Shown: positions 23,834 through 33,394 of the stretch, piece after piece
Numbering within the stretch: the stretch's first letter is position 1
Layout: every line of letters begins with the position of its first letter
From: Candidatus Eisenbergiella pullistercoris
Lineage (GTDB): Bacteria > Bacillota > Clostridia > Lachnospirales > Lachnospiraceae
Direction: 5' to 3'
NCBI GenBank assembly: GCA_019115665.1
Contig: DXDD01000071.1
Coordinates: 1 to 41,919 of the forward strand
DNA length: 41,919 bases
The notes under the pieces: model-generated
Database searches by the model: none
What the model was told of the DNA's origin: nothing
Seen by the model: only the letters and a program-made list of their open reading frames with translations
Made by a program: the position numbers and the translations under genes

Positions 23834-24672
23834 GAAGATTCCTCCGCCGCAAGACTTCTGTATTCCTCCATGAGCCGTTCCGTCTCCCGGCGCATCAGCC
23901 GGCTGCACTGCTCCTCGTCCCCGCCGAAAAAAGCGCTCCGGATGGACGCGATCCGGGAGGTGTTCCGCTCGTCCGTCCAGGCCTCCTTCCTTTTCGTCAT
24001 TCTCTCCTCCAGCTTCAGGGACGCCTCGCAGTATGTCCCGTGCTCCGTCAGATAAGCCAGATACTCCTGCTCCGAAAGGAACATCCGCTTCGCGGCAAGA
24101 AGGCAGAGCAGACTTTCCTCCCGTCCGCCCAGACGGTATGCCTTTTCAAAGGAATCCGCCGCCTTTTCAAAAAGGAAAAGCCCTGCCTGCGCTGCGCCCA
24201 GATTGTGATACAGCTTTCCGTCGAAGGACGGGATCCGCGGCGCTTCCTCCTTCAGGATCCTGCGGTATGCCTGAATGGCCGTGGCATAACGGCGGTTCTC
24301 CAGAAAATAATCGGCTCTGGCCTTCTGCTTCTCCGGCAGAGACACATCCGCTCCCAGCCGGATCAGATGCGCCGTGTCCGCGATCTCCTTTTCACTGAAG
24401 CAGCCCGCATATTCCAGGATCTGCGGCGCGATGACCTCCGGCTTCTCCTTCCCCTTAAACAGGGCGCGCAGCCGGACGGCCAGCTCCGGCAGTCCGCACT
24501 GCTCCTCCAGCCAGTCGGCAAACTCCTTCGTAAAGCAGGAAGCGTCCACAAGCGCGGCGTTTTCTCTCAGATAATAGCAGAGCTCCTCCAGACAGAAAAC
24601 CCGGGTCTTTGTTTTTTCAAAGGTATATGGAATCTGTGCATACTGTCCAAGACAGAGAATCGTCCTTCCCAT
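23830..24672 (-). CDS. TPR-containing protein of the DUF5716/DUF5717 cluster
   Basis: A 280-aa soluble protein of unknown function. The N-terminal part ([29 protein letters not shown]) is conserved-looking and non-repetitive. Residues about 120-200 contain TPR-like helical hairpins ([40 protein letters not shown]). The C-terminus is charged and helical. I start at 24672, where GGAGG lies 5 nt upstream; the ATG at 24684 would overlap that site. It is the third gene of a tight same-strand cluster, 27 bp after the DUF5716 gene. No signal peptide or membrane helix is seen. Confidence 0.75.
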   Translation of the reverse strand: MGRTILCLGQYAQIPYTFEKTKTRVFCLEELCYYLRENAALVDASCFTKEFADWLEEQCGLPELAVRLRALFKGKEKPEVIAPQILEYAGCFSEKEIADTAHLIRLGADVSLPEKQKARADYFLENRRYATAIQAYRRILKEEAPRIPSFDGKLYHNLGAAQAGLFLFEKAADSFEKAYRLGGREESLLCLLAAKRMFLSEQEYLAYLTEHGTYCEASLKLEERMTKRKEAWTDERNTSRIASIRSAFFGGDEEQCSRLMRRETERLMEEYRSLAAEESS

Positions 24673-24699
24673 CTTTGCCTCCATTCCGAATCATTCGCC

Positions 24700-25992
24700 T
24701 CATTCCGCAAGCACCTCTGTCAGCGGCAGGCTCTCCTCCCACGCCAGGCCGGAGGAAGGGAAAAATTCCCCGAAGCCCCGATCCTCCATCCGCAGTCTTA
24801 CCGTCTCCGCGTCCGGGCAGGAGGCCGCCAGGAAGATCCGCGTGGCAAAGGGAGGCCGCTCCGGCACGCCGGAAAGAGTCACCACCACTTCCCGCAGCTT
24901 TTTTCCGCTTACCGGCGTCAGACGCAGGGTGAAGGTGTGATCCGCATCCAGCAGGAACTCGCATTCCCCCCTGGCGTCGAACCAGTTCATGCCCGCGTCC
25001 AGAAGGGACAGGCAGGTTTCCTTTCCCCTCTTTTCTGTCAGGAGTCCCACGTTGACTCTCAGCATATCGCTGCCCAGATATACATATTCCCGTCCGGAGA
25101 CGCCTCCGCCGGGCCGTTTTGCCTTTCCGCCGTAGCAGGCCCCCTTGCTGTAGAGGTTATTCCCCTGAAATACCCTGCGGTTTCTGCACATCACGGCAAG
25201 CGTTTTCGGATACCATTCTCCTGCGAAGCCGTCCCCGATCAGATAGACGGTATCGATGATCCTTCCATCCGAAACGCTGCGGAAGATGGAAAGAAAGGCT
25301 TCGTCCATCTCCTCCCGGTTGTCCTGCCGTTCCAGCTCCGGATGCTCCTCCTGCGCAACCGTCACGGTTGCCGGACGGGTATGGCGGTTGACCTCCAGCA
25401 GCAGCGTTTTCAGCCTCTCTCCGCCGAAATCGCAGATCAGGCACGAATGCCTCCACAGCTCCTCCGGCTGACTGATATTATAGAAAAAAAAGCTCTCCGC
25501 CCTGCTCTGACAGGATACCCGTTCCGGCGGAAGAGAGAGCAGGAGAGCGATCCGTTCCACCATTTCCAGCGCCTGCCTGTCCACCCGTTCCAGTGTGAAC
25601 ATGAAAAAATCCGCCTTTTCCGGACGCATCGCCCCGCCGAGAAGGGAGAGGCTCCGCTTGATGAACAGCGCCAGCAGAGCCGCCGCCTCAAACCACTCCC
25701 CGCCGATCTCCAGCTGCTCCCCGGCAAGCGCCCGGGAAAGCAGACGGTCCGCCAGGACGCCCCCGCCCCTGCGCGCCGTCTCCAGCGCCTCCTTTCCGTA
25801 GGTCCACACGTCCCGGTCCGTCCTGCGGCAGAGGACGGCAGGAATCCGGTCTTCCTCTCCGTCTCCCGTCGATATGGTCTCCGGCGTCTGCGCTCCCGGA
25901 AGCCAGAAGCTGATCTGGGCGGACCAGTCGTCCAGATCCATGCCCAGGATCCCGCCGCTCATTCCTTTTTTTCCTGCATTCCCAAGAAACAT
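24700..25992 (-). CDS. DUF5716 protein, probable actin/Hsp70-fold
   Basis: A 430-aa protein that I recognise as DUF5716-like. Motif layout resembles Hsp70/actin ATPases: phosphate-1-like GMDLDDWSAQI at 17-27, IPAVL then YGKEAL at 50-70, phosphate-2-like ICDFGGERLKTLLLEV at 186-201, adenosine-like VYLIGDGFAGEWYPKTL at 249-265, and FQGNNLYSKGACYGG at 275-289. The C-terminal third looks like a separate beta-rich domain. Catalytic competence is uncertain because the usual GTT/GGG residues differ. AGAGGA lies 6 nt before the ATG. It begins 11 bp after the DUF5717 stop. Confidence 0.75.
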   Translation of the reverse strand: MFLGNAGKKGMSGGILGMDLDDWSAQISFWLPGAQTPETISTGDGEEDRIPAVLCRRTDRDVWTYGKEALETARRGGGVLADRLLSRALAGEQLEIGGEWFEAAALLALFIKRSLSLLGGAMRPEKADFFMFTLERVDRQALEMVERIALLLSLPPERVSCQSRAESFFFYNISQPEELWRHSCLICDFGGERLKTLLLEVNRHTRPATVTVAQEEHPELERQDNREEMDEAFLSIFRSVSDGRIIDTVYLIGDGFAGEWYPKTLAVMCRNRRVFQGNNLYSKGACYGGKAKRPGGGVSGREYVYLGSDMLRVNVGLLTEKRGKETCLSLLDAGMNWFDARGECEFLLDADHTFTLRLTPVSGKKLREVVVTLSGVPERPPFATRIFLAASCPDAETVRLRMEDRGFGEFFPSSGLAWEESLPLTEVLAE

Positions 25993-26003
25993 GGCTTATC
26001 CTC

Positions 26004-29000
26004 TCATTCCGGCATAAACAGCCCCTGCGTCATCCACTCCGTCATCAGATACTGCTCCAGTCCCTCCTGCGCCTCTCCCGTTTTCCCGGACAGGCTGTCG
26101 GAAAGCACGTCGTTCAGAAGGCCGTACCGGCTCCCCTTCGCAGGCAGGCAGTCCGCCGCCTTCAGTTCGCCCTCATCCAGCTTCTCCTGCGGCTTTGCGG
26201 CAAAGGTCTCCGCAATGAAATACTGCAGACGCTCTCCCGCGAACAGGACGAAGCGGGCGGCATAGATTCCCGCGTACATATGCTGCATTTCCATCACCTG
26301 CTCCGGCCCGGCCTGGGCGCTGCCCGGGGCGCAGATCCGGTAATGGATGGATACCGGGCGGTCCTTTTTCCCCTTATATACCACCATGGTTTTATCCAGA
26401 AGCAGCTCCGCCCCTTCCAGCAGATCCGCATATTCCTGAAACAGCGGAAGAAACATTCCCGCATCCATCAGCCGGCCGCCCATCCTCCGGATCAGCTCGT
26501 CCGTTTCCTCGCTTCTCTCATCCCCGTGCCGGGAATAATATTCCAGAAAGGCCAGAGCGCACATGGGACTCAGCTCTTCCCCTCCGCTCTCCAGCCTGGC
26601 AATATCCTTCAGGATATAAGCGTCCATCTGCTCCCCTTCCATCAGGAACAGGCCGCAGGCGCGGTGCAGAAACGCTTCCTCCAGCTCCGCCCTTCCTCCT
26701 TCGCTCACATACCGCCTGAGAAGCGCCGTATATTTCAGAACGTCCCCTCCCGTAAAAAGGAGCCGGATCAGAAGCCGTTTTGTCAGCTGATAGGTATCCA
26801 CGGCGAAATTCTCCGCCGCTTTTCTCAGCTGCAGAAGCTCCTCCGTCGTCCCCTCATAATGCTCCGCCAGCCACGACAGCACCCGGCTGTCGTACTTTCC
26901 CCGGAAAAAGGCGCTGGAGGCGATCGCCGTCATGCGCAGCTCATCCTGGTGCTGCCCGCTTTCCAGAAGCCTGCTGGCAAGACGCAGAAGGATCTCCGCC
27001 GGCTCCCGTTCCAGATCCAGGCCGGCCAGCCATTCATATGCCTTTTCATAGAAGGAACGCGCTGCCAGGAAGCCTGCCGTTTCATAAACGTCCCCGCTTT
27101 CGGTCTGCGGCCGCTGCACCTCCTTCAGCAGAAGATCCAGCTCCTCCAGCTCCTCCTGTTCATAATAAAAACGGATCAGCGCCATGCGGATGGCCCTGGC
27201 GAAGGCGGGAAGAAGCTCCTGCCTGCCCGCAAGCGCGCGCAGACGGGGGGCATTTTTTTTCGTAACATGGATCCGGCCTTCCCGGAATTCGCAGAAATAC
27301 AGGTCGCAGCCAAGCAGATCCTGCGTAAAGGGGGCGAGCCGCTTCAGCTGAAGCTGCGGATTCATCAGCCGGGTCAGCTGATGCGCCCTTCCCGCCGAAT
27401 ACCGGTTGTGCTGCTCGTCCTCCAGCAGGATCTCGCAGTCCCTGTCGTAGATCTCCACGTAGGCCCTTCCGTTTTCCACCGGATAGACCTGCTCTCCCCG
27501 CAGCCTGTCATGAATGACCGCCGCCTGCCGGATATCCTCCCCCAGGCAGTCCAGCTGCTGCAGAAACAGCACCTGTCCCAGCGCCCGGCAGTTGTCCTTT
27601 GTCAGAAGCTTTTCATCCGGCATATTTTCATACAGATACGCCAGATTCCGGCTGATCCTTCCCCGGTAAAGCTGCTGCAGCAGGAAGCGCTCCATCTGTC
27701 CCCGGTAGGTCTGATAAAGCTCCGGGAACTCCGCCCGGTGCTTCTGCACATAGGCGTACAGGAACGCCAGCCGCTCCTGATCCAGATTGCTCTGGTAGGC
27801 GAAATAGATCAGCGCGCTGCGGGGAATCTCCGTCTCCTCCTCCGGGTCCAGCGAATTCATGAAATATTCATACAGCCTGGTAACGCGCAGATCCTGCTCC
27901 ACTCCCGCCCGATACCACTGCACATACGCGCGTCCGGTCCTGTTTCCCTTGATCAGAAGGGCGCAGACGGCCTGCAGCAGCGCGGCGGAGGGCGTCTTCT
28001 CATAAACCAGGCGCAGCGTCTCAAAGAGAGCGGGGCTGTAATACTTTTCCTTTTCCGCAAGATAGGCCAGATGCCCTGCCAGATCTTCGGAAACCGCGCC
28101 CTGACGCGCTCCGTAATGAAGGACCTGACGTTCAAACGGCCCAAGCTTCATGATCAGCGTGGGACTGAAATTCAGAAGCTGCAGCGCTTCCAGATACAGG
28201 ACGGGACTGACTGCGCCATGGGCAGCCTGGTCCGCCAGAAACTGCCATTTGCGGGACGCGCTTCTTCTGAGCCCGGGAGAAAGGAAAAGCATCAGCCAGG
28301 CGATCCGCCAGCTTCCTCTGTCGGCCCGGTGCGCTTCCTCCACCCGCACGGCGACCTGCGCCGTATACCCCTCGTCTCTCCGGTACAGGCTGGTCAGATA
28401 CAGATAATAGCAGTAGACCTCCGCTCCGTCCGTTCTGAGCACAGGCTCCGCCTGGCTCAGGATCCGTCCCGCCTCCTCAAACCGTTCCTCCGTGATCAGA
28501 AGATGCGCCTGGAAGAGCTTCACCGCCGCAGACCTTTCGTTCACGCGGCGAAGCCGTTCCACCGCCGCGGCAGTCTGCGCCCGCCACTGCACCGCGTTCA
28601 GACGCTTCAGGCGGAATTCCTGATACAGCCTCATCAGCTCCACCGTCATCCGCTTTTCTTCCCGGCGTCTGCCCGCCGCGGAAGTCACGGAAAGCTTTTC
28701 CGTGATCACCGCCACCGGGATTTCCAGACAGTCCGTCTCCTGCCCGTCCGGCGTCCGCAGGAAGCCGCAGGAGGTCCGAAACCGGAGCCTGCCGAAATTC
28801 TTTCCCCCGTGAAGCCTCGCCGGCGTGACAAAAACCGGAATGCTGCACTGATTTCCCAGAAAATCCTCCTCCGTCAGCGTGCTTTTTTCCAGAGAAAGGA
28901 AATCCCCCTCCGCCTCCACCGTCAGTCTGGCGTAGCCCCAGCCGCTTTTTTTCACAGGAAAGGTTTCGCACAGCTGCTCCTGTTCGCGTCTCGTCCCGGA

Positions 29001-29609
29001 AGCGTTCACCACAAGCTCTCCCGAGGAAAAAACATACTCCATCGGGGGCTTCTTCCCGGCGGACACCAGAAATTCCTCCATGTTCTGTCCGTTTCCCGGG
29101 CTGCGGGAAAGGCCCTTGTAAAGGCTCCGGTACTTCCTGTCGGCTCCGGCCAGAAGCTTCACGAACTCCGGAGAATAAAACAGCTTCTCCGCTTCCTTCC
29201 AATCTTCTCTGGCAAGCTGCACAAAGGAAAACAGCCCGGAGGTCTCCTGCAGAACGCCGTTTTCCCTGCCGCATATCTTTATATGGAAGAAAAGCTCATA
29301 CTCCCCGCATTCGGAGAGGATCAGAAAACGTCCGGAGCGCTCGTCCCCTTCCCTCATCCCGCGGGAGTCAAAGCGGTAAGCGATGCTTTCCCGGATTCCG
29401 GAAAAGGAAGGCGTCAGGCACTCCATCCGCTCCTCCAGGCAGACGACGGAACCGGATACGGGCCTGCCGTCCTGCGCAGACACCTCAAAACAGCCTTCCC
29501 GGACCTCCTCCCGTTCCAGCTCAAGCTCCAGCCGTCGGCCGGGAAGGTTCAACGGGCCTCTTTTTTCCTCCCAGCCATCCCTTGCGATGCGCTCCGACAT
29601 ATCCAGCAT
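26004..29609 (-). CDS. DUF5717 giant helical-repeat protein
   Basis: A 1201-aa protein I recognise as DUF5717-like. An N-terminal beta-rich region (about 1-300, short domains such as LELELEREEVREGCFEVS) is followed by about 700 residues of helical hairpins resembling TPR/HEAT solenoids, and a C-terminal part with YKGKKDRPVSIHYRICAP and FIAETF. No signal peptide or membrane helix is visible, so it is probably cytoplasmic. The start at 29609 is preferred because AAGGTGAG lies just upstream and the promoter -10 is too close to the in-frame ATG at 29645. It heads the three-gene cluster. Confidence 0.8.
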   Translation of the reverse strand: MLDMSERIARDGWEEKRGPLNLPGRRLELELEREEVREGCFEVSAQDGRPVSGSVVCLEERMECLTPSFSGIRESIAYRFDSRGMREGDERSGRFLILSECGEYELFFHIKICGRENGVLQETSGLFSFVQLAREDWKEAEKLFYSPEFVKLLAGADRKYRSLYKGLSRSPGNGQNMEEFLVSAGKKPPMEYVFSSGELVVNASGTRREQEQLCETFPVKKSGWGYARLTVEAEGDFLSLEKSTLTEEDFLGNQCSIPVFVTPARLHGGKNFGRLRFRTSCGFLRTPDGQETDCLEIPVAVITEKLSVTSAAGRRREEKRMTVELMRLYQEFRLKRLNAVQWRAQTAAAVERLRRVNERSAAVKLFQAHLLITEERFEEAGRILSQAEPVLRTDGAEVYCYYLYLTSLYRRDEGYTAQVAVRVEEAHRADRGSWRIAWLMLFLSPGLRRSASRKWQFLADQAAHGAVSPVLYLEALQLLNFSPTLIMKLGPFERQVLHYGARQGAVSEDLAGHLAYLAEKEKYYSPALFETLRLVYEKTPSAALLQAVCALLIKGNRTGRAYVQWYRAGVEQDLRVTRLYEYFMNSLDPEEETEIPRSALIYFAYQSNLDQERLAFLYAYVQKHRAEFPELYQTYRGQMERFLLQQLYRGRISRNLAYLYENMPDEKLLTKDNCRALGQVLFLQQLDCLGEDIRQAAVIHDRLRGEQVYPVENGRAYVEIYDRDCEILLEDEQHNRYSAGRAHQLTRLMNPQLQLKRLAPFTQDLLGCDLYFCEFREGRIHVTKKNAPRLRALAGRQELLPAFARAIRMALIRFYYEQEELEELDLLLKEVQRPQTESGDVYETAGFLAARSFYEKAYEWLAGLDLEREPAEILLRLASRLLESGQHQDELRMTAIASSAFFRGKYDSRVLSWLAEHYEGTTEELLQLRKAAENFAVDTYQLTKRLLIRLLFTGGDVLKYTALLRRYVSEGGRAELEEAFLHRACGLFLMEGEQMDAYILKDIARLESGGEELSPMCALAFLEYYSRHGDERSEETDELIRRMGGRLMDAGMFLPLFQEYADLLEGAELLLDKTMVVYKGKKDRPVSIHYRICAPGSAQAGPEQVMEMQHMYAGIYAARFVLFAGERLQYFIAETFAAKPQEKLDEGELKAADCLPAKGSRYGLLNDVLSDSLSGKTGEAQEGLEQYLMTEWMTQGLFMPE

Positions 29610-29655
29610 TCTCTCACCTTCCATTCCGCTTTTTTCAAAATACATGTCCGGATAC

Positions 29656-29685
29656 AGTATAACATCAGAAGCCGCAGTTCCGCAA
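29656..29685 (-). promoter_or_regulatory. Promoter of DUF5717 cluster
   Basis: Minus strand TTGCGG (29685-29680), 18 bp, TATACT (29661-29656). Transcription would begin near 29649, about 40 nt before the chosen start. It is divergent from the ytrA-like promoter 42 bp away. Confidence 0.6.
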
Positions 29686-29726
29686 TATATGCCGGCCGGC
29701 TGAGCAGCGGCGGCTTCCGAAAACGC

Positions 29727-29773
29727 TTGACAAATTCGCTCATATGGATTATTGTATTATTATAATAATACAA
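29727..29773 (+). promoter_or_regulatory. ytrA-like promoter with perfect palindromic operator
   Basis: TTGACA (29727-29732), 17 bp, TATTGT (29750-29755). A perfect 22-bp palindrome (half-site TTGTATTATTA, 29752-29773) overlaps the -10 and start site, the expected position for autorepression by the GntR protein encoded downstream. Confidence 0.85.
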
Positions 29774-29844
29774 AAGGTCAGCCGCAGGCTGACCGCGCCC
29801 CGCCCATCCGCGGAGCCGTTTTAAAAAAAGAAAGGACTGATAGA

Positions 29845-30234
29845 ATGGCATGGAACCTGGACTCTGACCGCCCCATATACGCACAGCTTCTGGAACGCAT
29901 CCAGCGGCAGATCGTATCGGGCAGATACCGCCCCGGCGACAAGCTTCCCAGCGTCAGGGAGCTTGCCGCGGAGGCCAGCGTAAACCCGAACACAATGCAG
30001 AAGGCCTTTGCGGAGCTGGAACGCAGCGGCCTGATCATCACAAGACGCACCAGCGGCAGATTCGTAACGGAGGATACGCAAATGATCGCACAGATTCGGA
30101 CCAGTCTCGCGAAAGAAGAAATCCACAGCTTCCTCGCCCGGATGAAAGGACTCGGCTTTGAGACGCAGGATATCATCCGGATCCTCTCGCAGGAGGAAAT
30201 CCCGTCGGAAGCGGAAAGGAGCGCACAGGCATGA
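29845..30234 (+). CDS. GntR-family regulator, YtrA type
   Basis: A 129-aa regulator: N-terminal winged helix (PIYAQLLERIQRQIVSGRYR, then GDKLPSVRELAAEASVNPNT) and a short C-terminal dimerisation helix, the YtrA subfamily layout. AAAGGA lies 8 nt before the ATG. It overlaps the ABC ATPase gene by 4 bp (ATGA) and is very likely the repressor of the operon, binding the palindrome at 29752-29773. In B. subtilis, YtrA operons respond to cell-wall antibiotics; that is an analogy only. Confidence 0.93.
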   Translation: MAWNLDSDRPIYAQLLERIQRQIVSGRYRPGDKLPSVRELAAEASVNPNTMQKAFAELERSGLIITRRTSGRFVTEDTQMIAQIRTSLAKEEIHSFLARMKGLGFETQDIIRILSQEEIPSEAERSAQA

Positions 30235-30929
30235 ATGAACTGGTTACCATTACAGGCCTCACCAAGAATTACGGCCGCCACACCGCGCTTTACCCCTTAA
30301 ATCTCACCATTCCCAGGGGGCGCATCATCGGCCTGCTCGGCCCCAACGGCAGCGGCAAGACCACACTGATCAAGCTGCTCTGCGGCCTGCTCACGCCGAA
30401 TTCCGGTTCCATCTCCATAAACGGGCACGCCCCCGGCGTGGAAACCAAAAAGCACATTTCCTACCTGCCGGAGCGCACCTACCTGACCAGCGGGAGGAAG
30501 GTATCGGAGCTTCTTTCCTATTTTCAGGATTTTTATGAGGATTTCGATCCCGAAAAGGCGCTGTCCATGCTGGACGCCCTGCAGATCGATAAGAACGCTG
30601 CCATGAAATCCCTCTCCAAGGGCACCAAGGAAAAGGTACAGCTCATCTTCGTCATGAGCCGGAACGCGGATCTGTATATCCTGGATGAGCCCATCGCGGG
30701 CGTGGATCCGGCAGCCAGAGACTATATTCTCAAAACCATCATTTCCAACTATAACGAAAACGCCAGCATCCTGCTGTCCACCCATCTGATCTCGGACATT
30801 GAGGCTGTGCTGGACGATGTGATCTTTTTAAAGAACGGACAGCTCGTGCTGCAGTCCTCGGTGGAGGAGATCCGTTCCCGTTACGGAAAATCCGTGGACG
30901 GCTATTTCAGGGAGGTGTTCGCATGTTAA
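30231..30929 (+). CDS. ABC transporter ATP-binding protein
   Basis: A 232-aa ATPase. Walker A is GPNGSGKTT (near 37-45), Q-loop region SYLPE, Walker B LYILDEP and H-loop STHL. The signature reads LSKGTKEKVQL rather than LSGGQ, as in several YtrB/BcrA-like exporters. Coupled by overlaps to the regulator before and the permease after. It should power the permease in export or sensing of a cell-envelope-active compound. Confidence 0.92.
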   Translation: MNELVTITGLTKNYGRHTALYPLNLTIPRGRIIGLLGPNGSGKTTLIKLLCGLLTPNSGSISINGHAPGVETKKHISYLPERTYLTSGRKVSELLSYFQDFYEDFDPEKALSMLDALQIDKNAAMKSLSKGTKEKVQLIFVMSRNADLYILDEPIAGVDPAARDYILKTIISNYNENASILLSTHLISDIEAVLDDVIFLKNGQLVLQSSVEEIRSRYGKSVDGYFREVFAC

Positions 30930-31756
30930 GCCGCTTAATCCGTCATGAATGGAAGGAAACCTGGCGCATACCCGTCGTTTCCTTTCTGATCATCCTGATC
31001 CTCACGCTGGTATGCTTCTTTCTCTTCCGGCAGATGGAGCCGCCGGCGGATCCGGACGCCATCAACGTGGGCGCTTTTGTCACCATGATGCTCTACTGCA
31101 TGGCTGTCAGCATTATCAGCACCGTTCTGATCCTTTACATCGCGGTCCGTTTTTACCGGAACCTGTATACGGACGAGGGCTATCTGATGCATACCCTGCC
31201 GGTCACGCCCGGACAGCTCCTGCTTTCCAAGCTGCTGGTTGGCGCCCTCTGGATGTTTGTCATGTCCCTGCTGGCGTTCTGGGCCATCTGCTGCATCCTT
31301 TTATTCGGCCTGCCCGCCATGGTGAACGTGGATATGACGCTTCTCGGGCCCGCGGTGATGGAACTGTTCCCGATGCTCTTCGGCATGAAGCCCTTACCGT
31401 TCCTGCTTTTTTACGTGCTGCTTTCCCTGGTTTCCTCCTTCAGCAGCGTACTGACCGCCTACGCGGCGATCTCCCTGGGACAGCTTTTTGCGAAGCATAA
31501 GGTGATGGCTTCCATCCTCTGCTACATCGGTTTTACCATGCTGATCCAGATCGTCACCACCATCCTGATGATCCCCTCCCTGACCCGGCTGATCCTGTCC
31601 GAGGCCATGCTGGAGGCCACGGACACCATCCCCGCAGTCTTCGGCGCATATATGAGAGAGGTCCTTTTCATCTCTATGGCAGGCTCGCTGATCTGCGCCG
31701 TCGTTTCCTATCTCCTGTCGGGATATATCATGAAAAAACAGCTGAATCTGGACTGA
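30923..31756 (+). CDS. ABC transporter permease
   Basis: A 277-aa protein with about six hydrophobic segments and no ATPase motifs: first helix near 20-35, others around 50-75, 105-130, 155-180, 195-215 and 245-268. LYTDEGYLMHTLPVT near 87 is the conserved cytoplasmic segment of ABC-2-type permeases. GGGAGG lies 7 nt before the ATG, inside the end of the ATPase gene. Third gene of the ytrA-like operon. Confidence 0.88.
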   Translation: MLSRLIRHEWKETWRIPVVSFLIILILTLVCFFLFRQMEPPADPDAINVGAFVTMMLYCMAVSIISTVLILYIAVRFYRNLYTDEGYLMHTLPVTPGQLLLSKLLVGALWMFVMSLLAFWAICCILLFGLPAMVNVDMTLLGPAVMELFPMLFGMKPLPFLLFYVLLSLVSSFSSVLTAYAAISLGQLFAKHKVMASILCYIGFTMLIQIVTTILMIPSLTRLILSEAMLEATDTIPAVFGAYMREVLFISMAGSLICAVVSYLLSGYIMKKQLNLD

Positions 31757-31766
31757 CCGGGATTCT

Positions 31767-31827
31767 CCGCCTGCGGCGGGCCGCGCAGGCGGCGTCTTCC
31801 CTTCCGCCGCGGCGCGGTCTGCCGGAG
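31767..31827 (+). repeat. Hairpin plus dispersed repeat copy B
   Basis: CCGCCTGC (31767-31774) pairs with GCAGGCGG (31785-31792). It is followed by copy B of the dispersed segment (31795-31827, TCTTCCCTTCCGCCGC then GCGGTC and CCGGA), closely similar to 16423-16455. Both copies lie just after membrane-transport genes and follow a hairpin. The hairpin lacks a T tract. Confidence 0.7.
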
Positions 31828-32028
31828 ATTTCTGCATTGGCCGCGCCGGACACCCCAGGCATGATCGGCTGTAAGCCGCATTCCGGTTCCGTCCGGGGCA
31901 CGGCTTACGGCATGCTTTTCTCCGGCCTCCTTTGCTCCGGCCTGCTTCTCTCCGATCTGCTTTTCCGGAACGTTTTCCCTGCGCCGGCATATCATAACCC
32001 TAAGCAAATCTGCGAGGTTTTCCCCTCT

Positions 32029-33318
32029 ATGAAAAAAAGATTACATGCCGCCCAAAGCAGTGACAGCTCCCCGGCGGGGGGTCTGATCGACAGCCCCTAC
32101 GCGGGAGGCCTGAGGATCAGCCTCACCTCCAGTCTGGGCCAGATCCCCGTTCCGGGCGCAAAGGTGACCATTTCCGTCACCGGACAGCCCGACTCGGTGG
32201 TGGAAAGGCTGACCACGGACGACTCCGGCCAGACTCCCCTGATCGAGCTTCCCGCGCCCGCTCTGGAGTACAGCTTAGAGCCCTCTGAAGTCCGCCCCTA
32301 TTCCGAGTACAACATCTCCGTGGAGGCCCCCGGCTATGAGCCGGTTCTCGTGGAAGCCTCCGAGATCCTTCCCGATGTCACCTCCCTGCAGCCCATCGCC
32401 CTGATCCCGCAAAAGGAACCGGGACAGACAGAGGATATCCTGATCCCGGAGCACACGCTCTATGGAGATTATCCGCCCAAGCTCCCGGAAGCCGAGATCA
32501 AGCCCCTGGAAGAAACCGGACAGATCGTTTTAAGCCGCGTAGTCATCCCGGAATATGTGGTGGTCCATGACGGCGTTCCCTCCGATTCCTCCGCCCCCGA
32601 CTACTATGTCCGCTATACGGATTATATCAAAAACGTGGCCTGCTCCGAAATCTACGCCACCTGGCCGGAGGATACCATCTACGCCAACATCCTTGCCATC
32701 ATGTCCTTCACGCTGAACCGGGTCTACACGGAATGGTACCGGAGTCAGGGCTATAATTTTACCATCACCTCCTCCACGGCCTATGACCAGAAGTGGATCT
32801 ACGGACGGAACATCTTTGAAAACATCAGCGTCCTGGTGGATACCATCTTCGCCAACTATCTCTCCCGCCCCGGCGTGCGCCAGCCCATCCTCACCAGCTA
32901 CTGCGACGGCAGGCGGGTGAACTGCTCCGGTTTAAGCCAGTGGGGCTCCAAATATCTGGGCGACGAGGGCTACAGCGCCATTGACATCATCCACTACTAT
33001 TACGGGAACGACATGTATATCAATACGGCAGAGGCCATCAGCGGAATCCCCTCCTCCTGGCCCGGCTACGATCTCACCATCGGCTCCACCGGCCAGAAGG
33101 TCTACCAGCTGCAGGAGCAGCTGAACCGCATCCGGCAGAATTACCCCGCCCTTCCCTACGTCACCCCGGACGGCATCTACGGCCAGCGGACCGCCAACGC
33201 CGTGCGCACCTTTCAGGAGGTCTTCGGCCTGCCCGCCACCGGCGTTGCCGACTATCCCACCTGGTATCAGATCTCCCGGATCTATGTGGGCGTGTCCCGG
33301 ATCGCGGAGCCGGACTGA
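32029..33318 (+). CDS. SpoIID-like protein with peptidoglycan-binding domain
   Basis: A 429-aa protein. Residues about 20-125 look like a carboxypeptidase-regulatory-like beta domain (LRISLTSSLGQIPVPGAKVT). The centre (about 195-330; IKNVACSEIYATWPED, then GLSQWGSKYLGDEGYSAIDI) matches the SpoIID/LytB-type domain, including the SQWG segment and a YYYGND end. The C-terminus is a PG_binding_1 domain (TIGSTGQKVYQLQEQLNRI; DGIYGQRTANAVRTFQ). It probably acts on or binds cell-wall or spore peptidoglycan. No signal peptide follows the MKKRLH start; the frame is open upstream to 31837 but without a ribosome site. Confidence 0.7.
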   Translation: MKKRLHAAQSSDSSPAGGLIDSPYAGGLRISLTSSLGQIPVPGAKVTISVTGQPDSVVERLTTDDSGQTPLIELPAPALEYSLEPSEVRPYSEYNISVEAPGYEPVLVEASEILPDVTSLQPIALIPQKEPGQTEDILIPEHTLYGDYPPKLPEAEIKPLEETGQIVLSRVVIPEYVVVHDGVPSDSSAPDYYVRYTDYIKNVACSEIYATWPEDTIYANILAIMSFTLNRVYTEWYRSQGYNFTITSSTAYDQKWIYGRNIFENISVLVDTIFANYLSRPGVRQPILTSYCDGRRVNCSGLSQWGSKYLGDEGYSAIDIIHYYYGNDMYINTAEAISGIPSSWPGYDLTIGSTGQKVYQLQEQLNRIRQNYPALPYVTPDGIYGQRTANAVRTFQEVFGLPATGVADYPTWYQISRIYVGVSRIAEPD

Positions 33319-33394
33319 GACTGCGGCAGACGTCCGGCCCCTGGCAGCGCCGGATGGCGGTTCGAGGCCGCGGCACGCAGCCGAACCGGACGCA

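Noticed and set aside
23018..23908. Longer purC starting at 23908
   Set aside because: It would include the promoter and leader hairpin; family N-terminus and ribosome site support 23722.
24040..26265. 741-aa plus-strand open frame over the TPR and DUF5716 genes
   Set aside because: No start signal, crosses two real genes, low-complexity shadow composition.
26280..29765. 1161-aa plus-strand open frame opposite DUF5717
   Set aside because: Shadow frame with His/Arg/Gln-rich composition; the minus strand has a promoter, a ribosome site and a recognisable family.
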